Below, in pieces: positions 1 to 8,351 of a stretch of DNA of 64,000 bases. A program made the translations under genes and the position numbers. Every line of letters starts with the position of its first letter. Within the stretch, counting starts at the first letter, position 1. This DNA is from Nocardia vinacea NBRC 16497. GTDB taxonomy: Bacteria > Actinomycetota > Actinomycetes > Mycobacteriales > Mycobacteriaceae. The notes under the pieces were generated by a model. That model saw only the letters and a list, made by a program, of their open reading frames with translations, was not told the origin of the DNA and did not search any database. The stretch lies in assembly GCF_000308835.1 (NCBI RefSeq), contig NZ_BAGN01000006.1:1-64000 (forward strand), in the 5' to 3' direction.

Positions 1-1
1 C

Positions 2-682
2 ACCCGGCTGGCCTCCGGCAGCGACGACAAGACGCTGAGGCTGTGGGATGCGGCCACCGGTGAGCCCGTCGGTGCACCGCTCACCGGCCACACCAGCTCG
101 GTGTACGCGGTGGCGTTCAGCCCCGATGGCACCCGGCTGGCCTCCGCCAGCGACGACAAGACGCTGAGGCTGTGGGATGTAGCCACCGGCGCACTGGTCG
201 GTCAACCGCTCACCGGCCACACCGACGCGGTGTTGGACGTGGTGTTCAGCCCGGACGGTACTCGACTGGCCTCCGGTGGCCGTGACGGCACAGTGCGGCT
301 GTGGGATGTGGCCACCGGTGCATCGGTCGGCGACCCGCTCACCGGCCCCACCGAATTCGTATATACGGTGGCGTTCAATCCCGCCGGGACCCTACTGGCC
401 TCCGCCGGCCTGTTCAGTGACACGGTGCAGTTGTGGGATGTGGCCACCGGCGCGCCGGTCGGCGCCCCGCTCACCGGCCACACTCAATCGGTGTTGAGCG
501 TCGCATTCAGTCCCGACGGGCGTCGGCTGGCCTCGGCCGGCATGGACGGCACCGTGCGGCTGCGGGATCGCCTCTGGGATATCGATGAAGCGTGCGAGCA
601 CGCCGCCCGCTACGTGACCCGCGAACAAATGCAGCCGTACCTGCCGCAGGACTGGACGCTGGCGTGCCACTATGCGCAGTGA
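2..682 (+). CDS. WD40-repeat protein, C-terminal part (5' end outside window)
   Basis: The reading frame is open from the window edge, so only the C-terminal 226 or so residues are visible. They form about five WD40 blades of roughly 43 residues with repeated SPDGTRLAS, LRLWDVATG and PLTGHT motifs, followed by a tail typical of actinobacterial STAND-WD40 proteins (CEHAARYVTREQ...). In that family the missing N-terminus carries an HTH and an nSTAND P-loop ATPase, and the propeller acts as sensor. That the missing part is an nSTAND domain is inference. The blades are also near-identical as DNA (about 129-bp units), which favours recombination. Confidence 0.85.
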   Translation, partial: TRLASGSDDKTLRLWDAATGEPVGAPLTGHTSSVYAVAFSPDGTRLASASDDKTLRLWDVATGALVGQPLTGHTDAVLDVVFSPDGTRLASGGRDGTVRLWDVATGASVGDPLTGPTEFVYTVAFNPAGTLLASAGLFSDTVQLWDVATGAPVGAPLTGHTQSVLSVAFSPDGRRLASAGMDGTVRLRDRLWDIDEACEHAARYVTREQMQPYLPQDWTLACHYAQ

Positions 683-787
683 ACCTCCTCGAACCACTGG
701 GATTCGATTCCGTTTAGCGCCGCACTCGGATCCGCCCCAGGAAGCCATCCGAATGAATGAGACTGTGCGCCACGACAGGAGGTCGAA

Positions 788-1315
788 TTGCACGTGAACG
801 ATCCCCGGTCCGAGCTTCGCTCCAGACTCTGGAACGACACACCCGAAACGACCGGATCCGATGGGCAAACCACGACATACGACAGCGCCGTGCTCGAACA
901 GTATCGGCTCTACGTCGAGATGGCAGACCGGGTCAGCGCACGGCGCGGGCTGGCGAACTCGTTCTTCCTCACACTGAACACCGGCATCGTCACCCTCGCC
1001 GTCACGGTCGGGAAAACCCCACCTGAGCGCGCCGCGTGGTGGCTGGTCATCCCCCTGCTCGCAATGCTGGGCCAATGCTTCGCCTGGCTCTACCTGGTGC
1101 GTAGCTACCGGCTGCTGAACAGCGCCAAATACCAAGTCGTCGGCGCACTGGAGGAACGTTTGCCCACCTCGCCGTTCTGGCGGGCGGAATGGTGGGCGCT
1201 CGGCGAAGGAACCGACCACTCCCGGTACTGGCCGCTGTCCCACATCGAGCAGTGGATCCCCGTTCTCTTCGCTCTCACATACGCCTTGGGCTTCTTCGCC
1301 GCGATCTTCGCATGA
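788..1315 (+). CDS. RipA-like small integral membrane protein
   Basis: The protein is 175 residues and starts at TTG 788, five bases after AGGAGG at 777-782; GTG 794 is an alternative start. A soluble N-terminus is followed by LYVEMADRVSARR, two hydrophobic helices (about residues 55-75 and 80-100), a conserved middle with LNSAKYQVVGALEERLP, and a final helix. The pattern matches proteins annotated as RipA-family octameric membrane proteins, which resemble SLATT-type effectors of conflict systems. The family call comes from remembered pattern, not a search. It follows the WD40 gene by about 100 bases on the same strand and may be its partner. Confidence 0.6.
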   Translation: MHVNDPRSELRSRLWNDTPETTGSDGQTTTYDSAVLEQYRLYVEMADRVSARRGLANSFFLTLNTGIVTLAVTVGKTPPERAAWWLVIPLLAMLGQCFAWLYLVRSYRLLNSAKYQVVGALEERLPTSPFWRAEWWALGEGTDHSRYWPLSHIEQWIPVLFALTYALGFFAAIFA

Positions 1316-1367
1316 CGCCGAGTGATCGAGGAAGGTGCCGCAGGACGGTCTGCTGACCGCGGCCGCG

Positions 1368-1790
1368 CTATTTGTCGTTGTTCCAGCTGTGCCAGAACGA
1401 TCTTGTGCCGCTGGCGATGACGGCTTTCAGAGCGCTGGGGCGTAGGTCTGTGGTGTCGATCTGGTCTATTGGGAGCCAGTCGAATTCGAGGTGGTCTTCT
1501 TGGCTGGCCGGTGTGCTGTCGAGTTCTGCTTCGAAGATGAGATTGAGTTCGTGGTGTGTGTTGCCGTGATCGGTATACCGGTGCTCGATTACCCCGGCGA
1601 AGCCGGTGATCCTGCCTGCGGTTCCGAGTTCTTCGGCGAGTTCGCGGATGAGTGCGGATTCGACGGGTTCGCCGGGTTCGACATGTCCGCCGGGGAGGAA
1701 GGCCCAGGTTTTGCCGCGTTCGCGTGCCACGAGTAGCCGACCGCCATCGCGGATGATCGCACGGGCAATGATTTCGGTGGCGGCGCTCAT
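1368..1790 (-). CDS. NUDIX hydrolase
   Basis: This 140-residue protein hydrolyses nucleoside-diphosphate-linked substrates if it follows its family; the substrate cannot be told. The Nudix box is complete at about residues 33-55: GGHVEPGEPVESALIRELAEELG fits G-x5-E-x7-R-E-x2-E-E-x-G. Length is normal for a single-domain member. The start at 1790 is the ATG of MSAATEIIARAII. It converges with the upstream membrane-protein gene and is separated from it by about 50 bases. Confidence 0.88.
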   Translation of the reverse strand: MSAATEIIARAIIRDGGRLLVARERGKTWAFLPGGHVEPGEPVESALIRELAEELGTAGRITGFAGVIEHRYTDHGNTHHELNLIFEAELDSTPASQEDHLEFDWLPIDQIDTTDLRPSALKAVIASGTRSFWHSWNNDK

Positions 1791-2020
1791 CGATGGCTCT
1801 TCGTGTCGAAGGTCGTTTTATTAGAACCGGAACCGGACGATGCGAGTGGAGCGTTTCATGCCCGGCAGCAGGTTCAAGAGACGGAGCATGCGGCGTGCGT
1901 TCGCGGGTGCCTTGGCCAGCAGCAGCGGTGAGTCATTCATCGTGCCTGCGGTACTCGGAAATGGAAGTGGTAATGGTGACACCGGGCCGATATCCTGTGC
2001 ATATTGTGGGGAGGCTGACC

Positions 2021-2605
2021 ATGGACGATGCCCTGCAAATACCGCGTCTGAGAGCCACCGCAGACTTGGAACTGCGCCCGTGGTCGTTGTCTGCGGCAGA
2101 CCTCGAGCTTGTTAGGGAAGCCTCTGCCGACGACCTGATTCCTATAACCACGGTGCCGGCGACCTTCTCGCGCGAGGCCGCAACGCGGTTTGTCGAACGC
2201 CAGCGGCAACGAGCGACCGATCGAACCGGATATCCGATGGTGATCGTCCGGCGACGGGACAACACACCACTGGGAAGTATCGACCTGTGGTTGAAGGACA
2301 TCGACGAAGGCCGCGCATCGCTCGGCTACTGGGTGGTCCGCTCTGCCCGCGGCCATGGCGTCGCCGCGCATGCTCTGGCGGCAATGGCTACCTGGGCGCT
2401 GGAAGAGCTGCATATCCCACGGCTCCAGCTCTATGTGGAACCTTGGAACCGCGCTTCGATCCGCACTGCGGAGAGAGCCGGTTTCGAATGCGAAGGGCTC
2501 CTCAGATCGTGGCAGAAGGTCGGCAATCGACGCCGCGACATGTTCATGTACGCGCGCCTGGCAACGGGAACCCTCGCCGAGGCGGATCGGGTTTGCACCG
2601 GTTAG
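2021..2605 (+). CDS. GNAT-family N-acetyltransferase
   Basis: The protein has 194 residues from ATG 2021, chosen because GGGGAGG lies just upstream; the longer open frame back to 1793 has no comparable site. It resembles ribosomal-protein alanine acetyltransferase-type GNATs: an N-terminal LELRPWSLSAADLELV strand-helix, then LGSIDLWLKDIDEGRASLGYWV, the acetyl-CoA loop region VRSARGHGVAAHAL (the R/Q-x-x-G-x-G/A signature is partly changed), and the C-terminal YVEPWNRASIRTAERAGFECEGLLR. The substrate is unknown. It precedes the P450 gene by 234 bases that contain a perfect palindrome. Confidence 0.85.
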   Translation: MDDALQIPRLRATADLELRPWSLSAADLELVREASADDLIPITTVPATFSREAATRFVERQRQRATDRTGYPMVIVRRRDNTPLGSIDLWLKDIDEGRASLGYWVVRSARGHGVAAHALAAMATWALEELHIPRLQLYVEPWNRASIRTAERAGFECEGLLRSWQKVGNRRRDMFMYARLATGTLAEADRVCTG

Positions 2606-2732
2606 ACCTCAATGACCGGTTGCCGGCGGTCGCGGGTGATCGTGAACCGATATCACTGCTGGCACAGTGTTCGATAGGCCCCGGCCGGGGTACTCGGCTC
2701 GTGGTCGACCTCCACGGCCTCGCTTGTTAAAT

Positions 2733-2750
2733 GCGTAGTCGCGACTACGC
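2733..2750. promoter_or_regulatory. 18-bp perfect palindrome, candidate operator upstream of P450
   Basis: GCGTAGTCGCGACTACGC is its own reverse complement. It lies 90 bases before the P450 start, has no T tract, and its half-site GTAGTCGC looks like a TetR- or GntR-type operator arm. No cognate regulator gene is adjacent, so assignment as an operator is inference. Confidence 0.4.
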
Positions 2751-2839
2751 TTGATCTGCGTTTGTACGCACAGCCAGTGGATGAATCCGCTCGAAAACAT
2801 CTGATGAATCGCTCACCCTCTCTATGAGAGGACCGTCCG

Positions 2840-4018
2840 ATGGGTTTTGCAGAAATGCGCCGGTTCCGGCGTGATCCGTTGGGTTTCCTCGAGAATCTGC
2901 GCCGGACCAGCCCGGTAGAGGTGTTCGGGCTGCCGTGGGGCGGGTGGTGTGTCGGCGATACGGGTCTGGCGCTGACGGTGTTGAGTGACCGCGCTTTCAA
3001 TGCGGGGAAGTCCGGGTTCTTCGGTTCTATGCTGCCTTCGCGGTCTGCTCAGGTCGATTTCGGCCGCGCGGTGCGCGCGTTTCTGCGGACGCATACGCCC
3101 GAGTATCGCGAGTCCCTGGCGGCGGCGGTGATCGAAATGCCCTCCGTCACCCGCTGGCCCGCAGCGGGGGTCGAGCTGGTGTATCGGTGCACCGCGGACG
3201 TGTTGCTGCACCCCGATGGTTCTCCCGAGTTGCGGCAGTTACTGGAGCGAAATGCACGCGTGGGCGCGCTTCGCCCGGCCCGAATGGCGCAGCGGGCGCG
3301 GGCGCAGCTGCTGCGCGCCAAGCTGTCCACCGCGCTGAACGAGCAGATCCGGGACCGGCGCAGCGCCACCGGCCGCACTGCGCAAGCCGAACCACGGGAT
3401 CTGCTCGATGCCGTGATCGGTGCCTGTCCCGACGGCGTCGCCGATACAACGGTGGCGCAGCTGTATGTGCTGATGTTCCGGTCCATTGTGGGACCGCTGG
3501 GCTACTCGCTCGCGTGGTCGGTGCTGCTGGGCAGTCTCCACTCGCCCGGCTCACCATGGCCTTGGCCCGTCGACTGGGTGGTGCGTGAGGCCCTGCGGCA
3601 CCGGCCGGTCTCCTGGATGGTCAGCCGTCCCGTCCCCTATCCCGCCGAGTTCGGGGGGATCGCCTTCCAGACCGGCGACCTGCTGTCCGTCAGCCCCTAT
3701 CTGCTCCATCACGACAACAAACACTGGACCAAACCAGGGGCATTCCAACCCGACCGCTGGATTCGACCGCGCGAACACGGCCCATTTGTGCCCTTCAGTT
3801 CCGGCCCCTTCACCTGCGCCGGCGCCGCGGTCGCCCACGATCTGGTCACCGATGCAGCCACCACCCTGGTCGAGAACACCTCTCTGCGCGTCATCGGCGG
3901 CGGTGATACCCGCCCGATCGTGACCAATGCCGCGACCCCCAGGCCGTTCACCGTGCGGCGTACCCCCACAAGCCCTGTCCGCGCCCGACCGAGCCATAGG
4001 AAGGAGGTGACATCATGA
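2840..4018 (+). CDS. Cytochrome P450, probable peptide-modifying enzyme
   Basis: The protein has 392 residues. Visible P450 marks are the K-helix ExxR (E250-ALR), the PDRW motif at 304-307, and the heme loop FSSGPFTCAG with the iron-ligating Cys326. The I-helix (about 205-230, SIVGPLGYSLAWS) lacks the usual acid-threonine pair. That is unusual for hydroxylating P450s and is seen in some cross-linking or otherwise atypical ones. The stop overlaps the start of a 23-codon gene as ATGA, so the two are translationally coupled. No ferredoxin or reductase lies nearby. Heme binding is well supported; action on the neighbouring peptide is inference by analogy with biarylitide, cittilin and tryptorubin loci. 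Confidence 0.85.
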   Translation: MGFAEMRRFRRDPLGFLENLRRTSPVEVFGLPWGGWCVGDTGLALTVLSDRAFNAGKSGFFGSMLPSRSAQVDFGRAVRAFLRTHTPEYRESLAAAVIEMPSVTRWPAAGVELVYRCTADVLLHPDGSPELRQLLERNARVGALRPARMAQRARAQLLRAKLSTALNEQIRDRRSATGRTAQAEPRDLLDAVIGACPDGVADTTVAQLYVLMFRSIVGPLGYSLAWSVLLGSLHSPGSPWPWPVDWVVREALRHRPVSWMVSRPVPYPAEFGGIAFQTGDLLSVSPYLLHHDNKHWTKPGAFQPDRWIRPREHGPFVPFSSGPFTCAGAAVAHDLVTDAATTLVENTSLRVIGGGDTRPIVTNAATPRPFTVRRTPTSPVRARPSHRKEVTS

Positions 4019-4086
4019 TCAAGGCATTGCGGTTCATCATCACCAACAAGCCGACCCGTACCTGGGACCCTGCTCAATACGGATGA
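4015..4086 (+). CDS. 23-residue peptide coupled to P450, candidate RiPP precursor
   Basis: An ATG at 4015 overlaps the P450 stop (ATGA) and follows an excellent ribosome-binding site (AAGGAGGTG). The peptide starts MIKALRFIIT, has a basic middle (NKPTR) and ends TWDPAQYG. The single Trp and Tyr near the C-terminus are plausible sites for a P450-made aromatic cross-link. The strong ribosome-binding site and coupling argue that it is translated despite its length. It could instead be a short regulatory leader for the next gene, though the T7SS gene downstream looks degraded. I do not recognise a named family. Confidence 0.6.
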   Translation: MIKALRFIITNKPTRTWDPAQYG

Positions 4087-4144
4087 TTCTGCTATCGGCT
4101 GTATGGCTCAACCAGCTCTCGGTCATCGGTGGCGCCCCCGATGA

Positions 4145-4757
4145 CATCGCGTTTCCATCGGGGTCTTTGGAGCGGATGAAACGTCCCGAGATCCCAACTT
4201 GTATGGCGGGGATTCGGGGACACCATCGTGGTGGGACAAGATCGTCGACTACGTCGAGGGCGAGGTGTGGCCCAACGCCAAAACCGACACCGCTTATCGA
4301 GCGGTTTTCAGCTGCTCGCAGCCGGTGAAGGCTGCGTTCGAGACCTTCACTGAGCGCTGGTCATGGGGTGTGCGGGCGCTGGTGCACGCGGGCAACGAGA
4401 TCGCGAAGACGTTGGGGTTGGCGGCGGGGCGCTATCACATCATGGATGAGAAGTTCTCGAACACGTTCAAGGAGATGTTCACGCAGCTGACGGGCAACCC
4501 GCATCTGTCGAAGGAAGAGATCGATGCGCGGTCGTGGGGAGAGACGTTGGCCGACAATCAGTTCAACCAGATCCGCCATACCGATTACAGCGCCGAATCG
4601 TTCCAGAATGCCTTCACTCATATCGGCACGAACGTCAAGGTGGTCGAGGCGGTGGGCCCGGAACAACGGTCCGATACCGGGGATCCCGCGGCATTGGAAT
4701 ACCGGTGCTGCCGAGCGGGCGGCGGAGATCATGAATGGCCAAGGTGGGGGCGAATAG
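4145..4757 (+). pseudogene. Decayed T7SS substrate partner (frameshifted)
   Basis: A natural-looking protein runs from about 4145 (GVFGADETSRDPNLYGG...) to FTHIGTNVKVVEAVGPE, with a helical WXG-like composition (WWDKIVDYVEGEVWP, ERWSWGVRALVHAG). No ATG or GTG starts this frame; only TTG 4199 is available. Near base 4700 the coding potential moves to another frame, where it ends AAERAAEIMNGQGGGE with a TAG directly before the GTG of the next gene. A one-base indel at about 4695-4703 therefore breaks it, and the 5' end seems lost. Its neighbour carries a T7SS signal domain, which suggests it was the secretion partner. Sequencing error is the alternative. Confidence 0.55.
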
Positions 4758-5372
4758 GTGAGTGGTCTCGGTGATTTCGTCAACAAGGTTGGTGACGCGG
4801 TCGAGCACGGCGTCGAATCGGTCACCCAGAAGGCCGGTGAGCTCGCCGATGCTGGTTTGGACGCGGCAGCGGGGCTGGCGCGCAAGGTCGGTGCCGACGG
4901 GGTCGCGGAGAACCTCGACGACCTAGGGGACAAGATCGCCGATCTGGCTGGCGGTGAAATCAAAGAACGCGAACTCGGACAGACCACCGACCCGACAGAG
5001 CTGATCCGGGGTGAGCCCTCGGCAATCCACGACGCGGTCGAAGCGTTGCAGAAGATGGGCGACTCGATCGGCAAGACCGGCGACGCGCTCCGCACGGTGA
5101 ACACCGCGGACTGGACCGGGTCGGCGGCGGAGGAGTTTCACACCGAGTTCGCGAAGCAGCCGAAGCTGTGGTGGGAGGGCGCCGATGCGATGCACAAGGC
5201 ATCGGGTGTGCTCGACGGCTGGTACCACGAGGTCACCGCCGCGCAAACCAAAGCCGCTGATGCGATCGCGAAATGGGAAGCGGCCGACACCGAGGAAACC
5301 ACGAGGAAGAACCAGTGGAATGCCCTGTCGGATGAGCAGAAACGCAAGACACCACTGACCGACACGTGCTAA
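4758..5372 (+). CDS. T7SS-secreted protein with its toxin part missing
   Basis: The protein has 204 residues from GTG 4758. An N-terminal amphipathic segment (VNKVGDAVEHGVESVTQKAGELAD) is followed by the T7SS-signal helical hairpin typical of large Nocardia/Streptomyces exported toxins: DPTELIRGEPSAIHDAVEALQKMGDSIG, then VNTADWTGSAAEEFHTEF with a WTG turn, then KLWWEGADAMHKASGVLDGWYHEV. Family members continue into a linker and C-terminal toxin, but this one stops after LTDTC. It is best read as a truncated export module. Its stop lies 110 bases from a convergent phage-tail gene, so the toxin end was probably deleted when that segment arrived. Confidence 0.7.
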   Translation: MSGLGDFVNKVGDAVEHGVESVTQKAGELADAGLDAAAGLARKVGADGVAENLDDLGDKIADLAGGEIKERELGQTTDPTELIRGEPSAIHDAVEALQKMGDSIGKTGDALRTVNTADWTGSAAEEFHTEFAKQPKLWWEGADAMHKASGVLDGWYHEVTAAQTKAADAIAKWEAADTEETTRKNQWNALSDEQKRKTPLTDTC

Positions 5373-5482
5373 GACGACAGGACTCGATGGTCGGGAACTG
5401 CGTCGAGCAGATCGGTCCGGTTCGAACAAACTCCCGCCGGGTCGACTTGAAAGCCCCTCCCGAGGACCGGACCTTGTCTGCG

Positions 5483-5959
5483 TCAAATGAACTCGACGTC
5501 GGCTGTGACGTGTGCGGGGGTGGCGTTGGCGACCAGTGCCTCGAGGCGGTGGTGATCGATTTCGATCCCAGGAGGAACGGTCAATTGGACGACTACCCAT
5601 GGCCGTGGGCCTTCGAATCCCTCGATGATCACGGGTTCGAGGCCGGTGTCGGCACGAACCAGGGCCGCGAGACCGCGGCGGGTGCCCCACCATCGAGAGA
5701 TCTCGTGTGCGGTCGCGACGAGGCGGCGGCGTTGTTCCAGTGATGGCTGTTGGTATGTGTACACGCCGAGGACACCGGCTAGCCAGTCAACGATTCCGGC
5801 GGGTGCCGTCTGTGCGTCGAGGTAGGTATCGAGACCGTCGACCACGTCGAAGATCGGCGCGAGTATCGCGTCGATGGCCGCCGCAGCGGCACGAACCGAA
5901 GGATCGTCGCGGAGTTCGGCTGGGAGTTCCCTGGCGACCGAGCGTCGCGGTGTGGTCAT
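5483..5959 (-). CDS. Phage tail protein I (gpI)-like baseplate protein
   Basis: The protein is 158 residues, close to P2 gpI-type proteins of contractile tails and injection systems. Family-like features are LAPIFDVVDGLDTYLDAQTAP, IVDWLAGVLGVY, the LVATAHEISRWWGTRRGLAALVRADTG helix block, and a beta-rich end VVVQLTVPPGIEIDHHRLEALV. In such machines it joins the baseplate wedge. Its ATG overlaps the stop of the upstream baseplate gene (ATGA), so the two are one operon. No sheath, tube, spike or AAA+ gene is present in the window. Confidence 0.75.
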   Translation of the reverse strand: MTTPRRSVARELPAELRDDPSVRAAAAAIDAILAPIFDVVDGLDTYLDAQTAPAGIVDWLAGVLGVYTYQQPSLEQRRRLVATAHEISRWWGTRRGLAALVRADTGLEPVIIEGFEGPRPWVVVQLTVPPGIEIDHHRLEALVANATPAHVTADVEFI

Positions 5960-7881
5960 CGCTCTATCACCCGGATCTGGTGATCAAGTCCGAACGGCAA
6001 CGCGTATCGAGCGACTTCGATTCGCCGGACGGCTTCGGACCGCCTTCCGGTGACCGGGTTCGCTGGAAATATGTGAACGTCGTCGACATAGTCGATTCCC
6101 GGAACCCGTTCCAGCACGGCATACACGTCACCGATTCCGACAGGACGTCCGAAAGACCAACCGGTACTGTCTGTTCCGCCTTCCAGCGGGTCGAAATGGC
6201 TGTATAGCGCCGCGAGTGCCGACCGCTGTAATTCGTTGCGATCAGCGAACGGGCTTGCGACTACCCTGCAAACCAACGAGAACCCCTGATACGAAACGGG
6301 TTCCATGCTGAGTTTGACACCGATTACCCGTCGTTCCTCTAGAAACGACACGACCCTGTCCATTGTGTCCGGACTGATCCGCAACTGGTCGAATTCGATA
6401 CGGCCCGAACGGTTTCTGGCTACAGCGGGTACCAACAGCAGCCGGATTGTGCCGTCGTCTGCGGTGGAGCAATGCACTCGTGCGAGCTCCGGGGCGATAT
6501 TGCGAGTCAGCTGTTCGAAGTCCTGAGCGGTGACCGCTCGATCGCGGGTCCTGAACTCCAGCGCGGAACGCTGCCGCAGCTGCTCGTCGGATTCTCCTTC
6601 GGTGCCGCCTATCCCGTGGGACAGATTCTCCACGCGATGTGCCGGTAGGCCGGTGACGCGTGTCTGTAGCTTGCTCAGTGCGCCAACGGCGATGTTGCCG
6701 GCTACTCCACCGCCCGACCAGTACCGGACAGCACGAATGAGCGCGTCTGAGGGTGGGCACTCTCCGTGCAGGTGCGCGGCTCCGTCGGCTTGATGGACTA
6801 ATTGACCGAATATCACCTGACCGGACATTGGATCGATCAGCACATGTCGGTCGTACGGGCCACTATCCGCGAAGGTCGATACCAGGTGCCATGGTTTCCA
6901 GTCATCGTCCTCGAGGACCTCTATCACGGGCGGCTCGAAATTGAGCGTTACTGGATGGTGCCGCAGGGTGAACCGTTGGCCGGGAGTCCCATCGGAGACA
7001 CCTAACGGCTCATCTTCGATCAGTCTGCCGTGGACCGCCGAACACGTGGCACCCGCTGTCGCCGCCCTGATCGAATTGATTGTCGGGGAAGCGGTGTAGG
7101 TCGGCTGGCCGGGCTCGGACGCGGTCACCCGGCAGCGGACCCAACCGGCTTCGCGTTCGGCGAAGTTCGCGATCGCATGGCGCCGCGGCAGGTGCAGCAC
7201 GAGCTCGCCGCTCACGCACAGGCCGCTGGTTTCGTCACGCTCTACCTCGCATGCGAGCCATCCATCGCCGCACCACGCCTCCCACACGATCGGCGGGTTG
7301 CGAGGATCGATGCCGATTCCTGACAGCTGGCAATCGATGATCAGCGAGATCGCGCACATCGACGCGGTGGCCGAAAGGCCGAGCAGCAGAACGTTTCCGG
7401 CTGTCACCTGTTCACCGAAAGCCGTGACCGGCTCACCGCTGAGGAGCGTATTGGTCAGGTCGGTCACTGTACTGTCGTCTGCCGCCTGGTCGGCGCACGC
7501 GACCAACGAGATCGGGACGAGGTTGAGCGGCTTGTCGGTCGTGAACACCACGGTGCCGGATTCGTCGGAGATCTCGGTACCCCGTGGTATCACCACTTCG
7601 TGGCTCAATGGGTCGAGCAACCAGATCGTCACAGGCACTGTGGCAGCGGTCGGTGGGTGCCGCTGAACTCCAACCAGATTGAGCAATGACCGATGAAGTC
7701 GATCGGGCAGTTGGTTGACTCGGTAGACGAGCTGATCGACGACCATCGCGGTGGCCTCGAGCAATGCCTGCTGTGCTTGCTGTGACACCGGTTGGAGTCC
7801 GCGACTGCGTTGCGCGACATGGCGTTGCGCCTGTTCGAGTAGATCTTGGAAGCGTCGAGTGTCGAGGAGGGGATCTGTCAT
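5956..7881 (-). CDS. Baseplate assembly protein J-like (gp47 family)
   Basis: The start is ATG 7881, preceded by GGAAAG; the longer frame to 7914 has no such site. The 641-residue protein begins MTDPLLDTRRFQDLLEQAQRHV and contains a beta-rich middle (VIPRGTEISDESGTVVFTT, GQRFTLRHHPVTLNFEPPVIEV). It ends in the gpJ-type core: GGTEGESDEQLRQRSALEFRTRDRAVTAQDFEQLTRNIAPELARVHC. This is the long form of putative baseplate protein known from extracellular contractile injection systems. It is coupled to the gpI-like gene and divergent from the EACC1-like gene, with only 56 bases between. Confidence 0.8.
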   Translation of the reverse strand: MTDPLLDTRRFQDLLEQAQRHVAQRSRGLQPVSQQAQQALLEATAMVVDQLVYRVNQLPDRLHRSLLNLVGVQRHPPTAATVPVTIWLLDPLSHEVVIPRGTEISDESGTVVFTTDKPLNLVPISLVACADQAADDSTVTDLTNTLLSGEPVTAFGEQVTAGNVLLLGLSATASMCAISLIIDCQLSGIGIDPRNPPIVWEAWCGDGWLACEVERDETSGLCVSGELVLHLPRRHAIANFAEREAGWVRCRVTASEPGQPTYTASPTINSIRAATAGATCSAVHGRLIEDEPLGVSDGTPGQRFTLRHHPVTLNFEPPVIEVLEDDDWKPWHLVSTFADSGPYDRHVLIDPMSGQVIFGQLVHQADGAAHLHGECPPSDALIRAVRYWSGGGVAGNIAVGALSKLQTRVTGLPAHRVENLSHGIGGTEGESDEQLRQRSALEFRTRDRAVTAQDFEQLTRNIAPELARVHCSTADDGTIRLLLVPAVARNRSGRIEFDQLRISPDTMDRVVSFLEERRVIGVKLSMEPVSYQGFSLVCRVVASPFADRNELQRSALAALYSHFDPLEGGTDSTGWSFGRPVGIGDVYAVLERVPGIDYVDDVHIFPANPVTGRRSEAVRRIEVARYALPFGLDHQIRVIER

Positions 7882-7937
7882 CGCTTCTTTCCAGTGGTCG
7901 CCGCTGATCAGCATTCCATCGGGTACCTCAGCGTGTC

Positions 7938-8351
7938 ATGCTGATCGATGTGGACGGCCGGTCAGAACGAGCAACGATCGTGGTTCGGGTCGACCCGATC
8001 AGCTCGGTGTACGACGCGAACCACATCGGATGGCGCAAGCAGGCGAGCACGCTGAGCACTTCACTTTCGGCCGCGAACATCGGCGCCGTCCGCAAAGTCG
8101 GTGGCAGCGCCGACGGAAGCAAGGGAACGCTGGACGAAGTGATCATCGCCCTCGGTAGCGCGGGTGCGATCACCGCGGCGGTCGAGATCTTTCGCAGCTG
8201 GCTGAGCCGGGACCGTTCACGGGAGATAAAGCTGACGATCGAGTCCGAGGGGAAGAAGACGACGATCGCGTTGAATGCCAGCAGTACCGGCGATTCGACT
8301 GTCGAATCGATCATGCTTGCGGCGTTGGAGCGCAACCGCGGCGATGGGTGA
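7938..8351 (+). CDS. EACC1-like effector-associated component
   Basis: This 137-residue protein has a short beta-rich N-terminus, a glycine/serine stretch, a hydrophobic helix IALGSAGAITAAVEIFRSWLSRD, then strands REIKLTIESEGKKTTIAL and a short helix. That layout matches effector-associated constant component 1 (EACC1), described by comparative genomics as a fixed member of variable NTP-dependent conflict systems. It overlaps the caspase-like gene by 8 bases, so the pair is co-translated, as expected of EACC1 and an effector. No good ribosome-binding site precedes ATG 7938. EACC1 identity rests on memory of the family. Confidence 0.65.
   Translation: MLIDVDGRSERATIVVRVDPISSVYDANHIGWRKQASTLSTSLSAANIGAVRKVGGSADGSKGTLDEVIIALGSAGAITAAVEIFRSWLSRDRSREIKLTIESEGKKTTIALNASSTGDSTVESIMLAALERNRGDG

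Noticed and set aside
392..1243. Long minus-strand frame opposite the WD40 and RipA-like genes
   Set aside because: Its Gly/Arg/Pro-rich composition and lack of a ribosome-binding site show it is an antisense shadow of two well-supported plus-strand genes.
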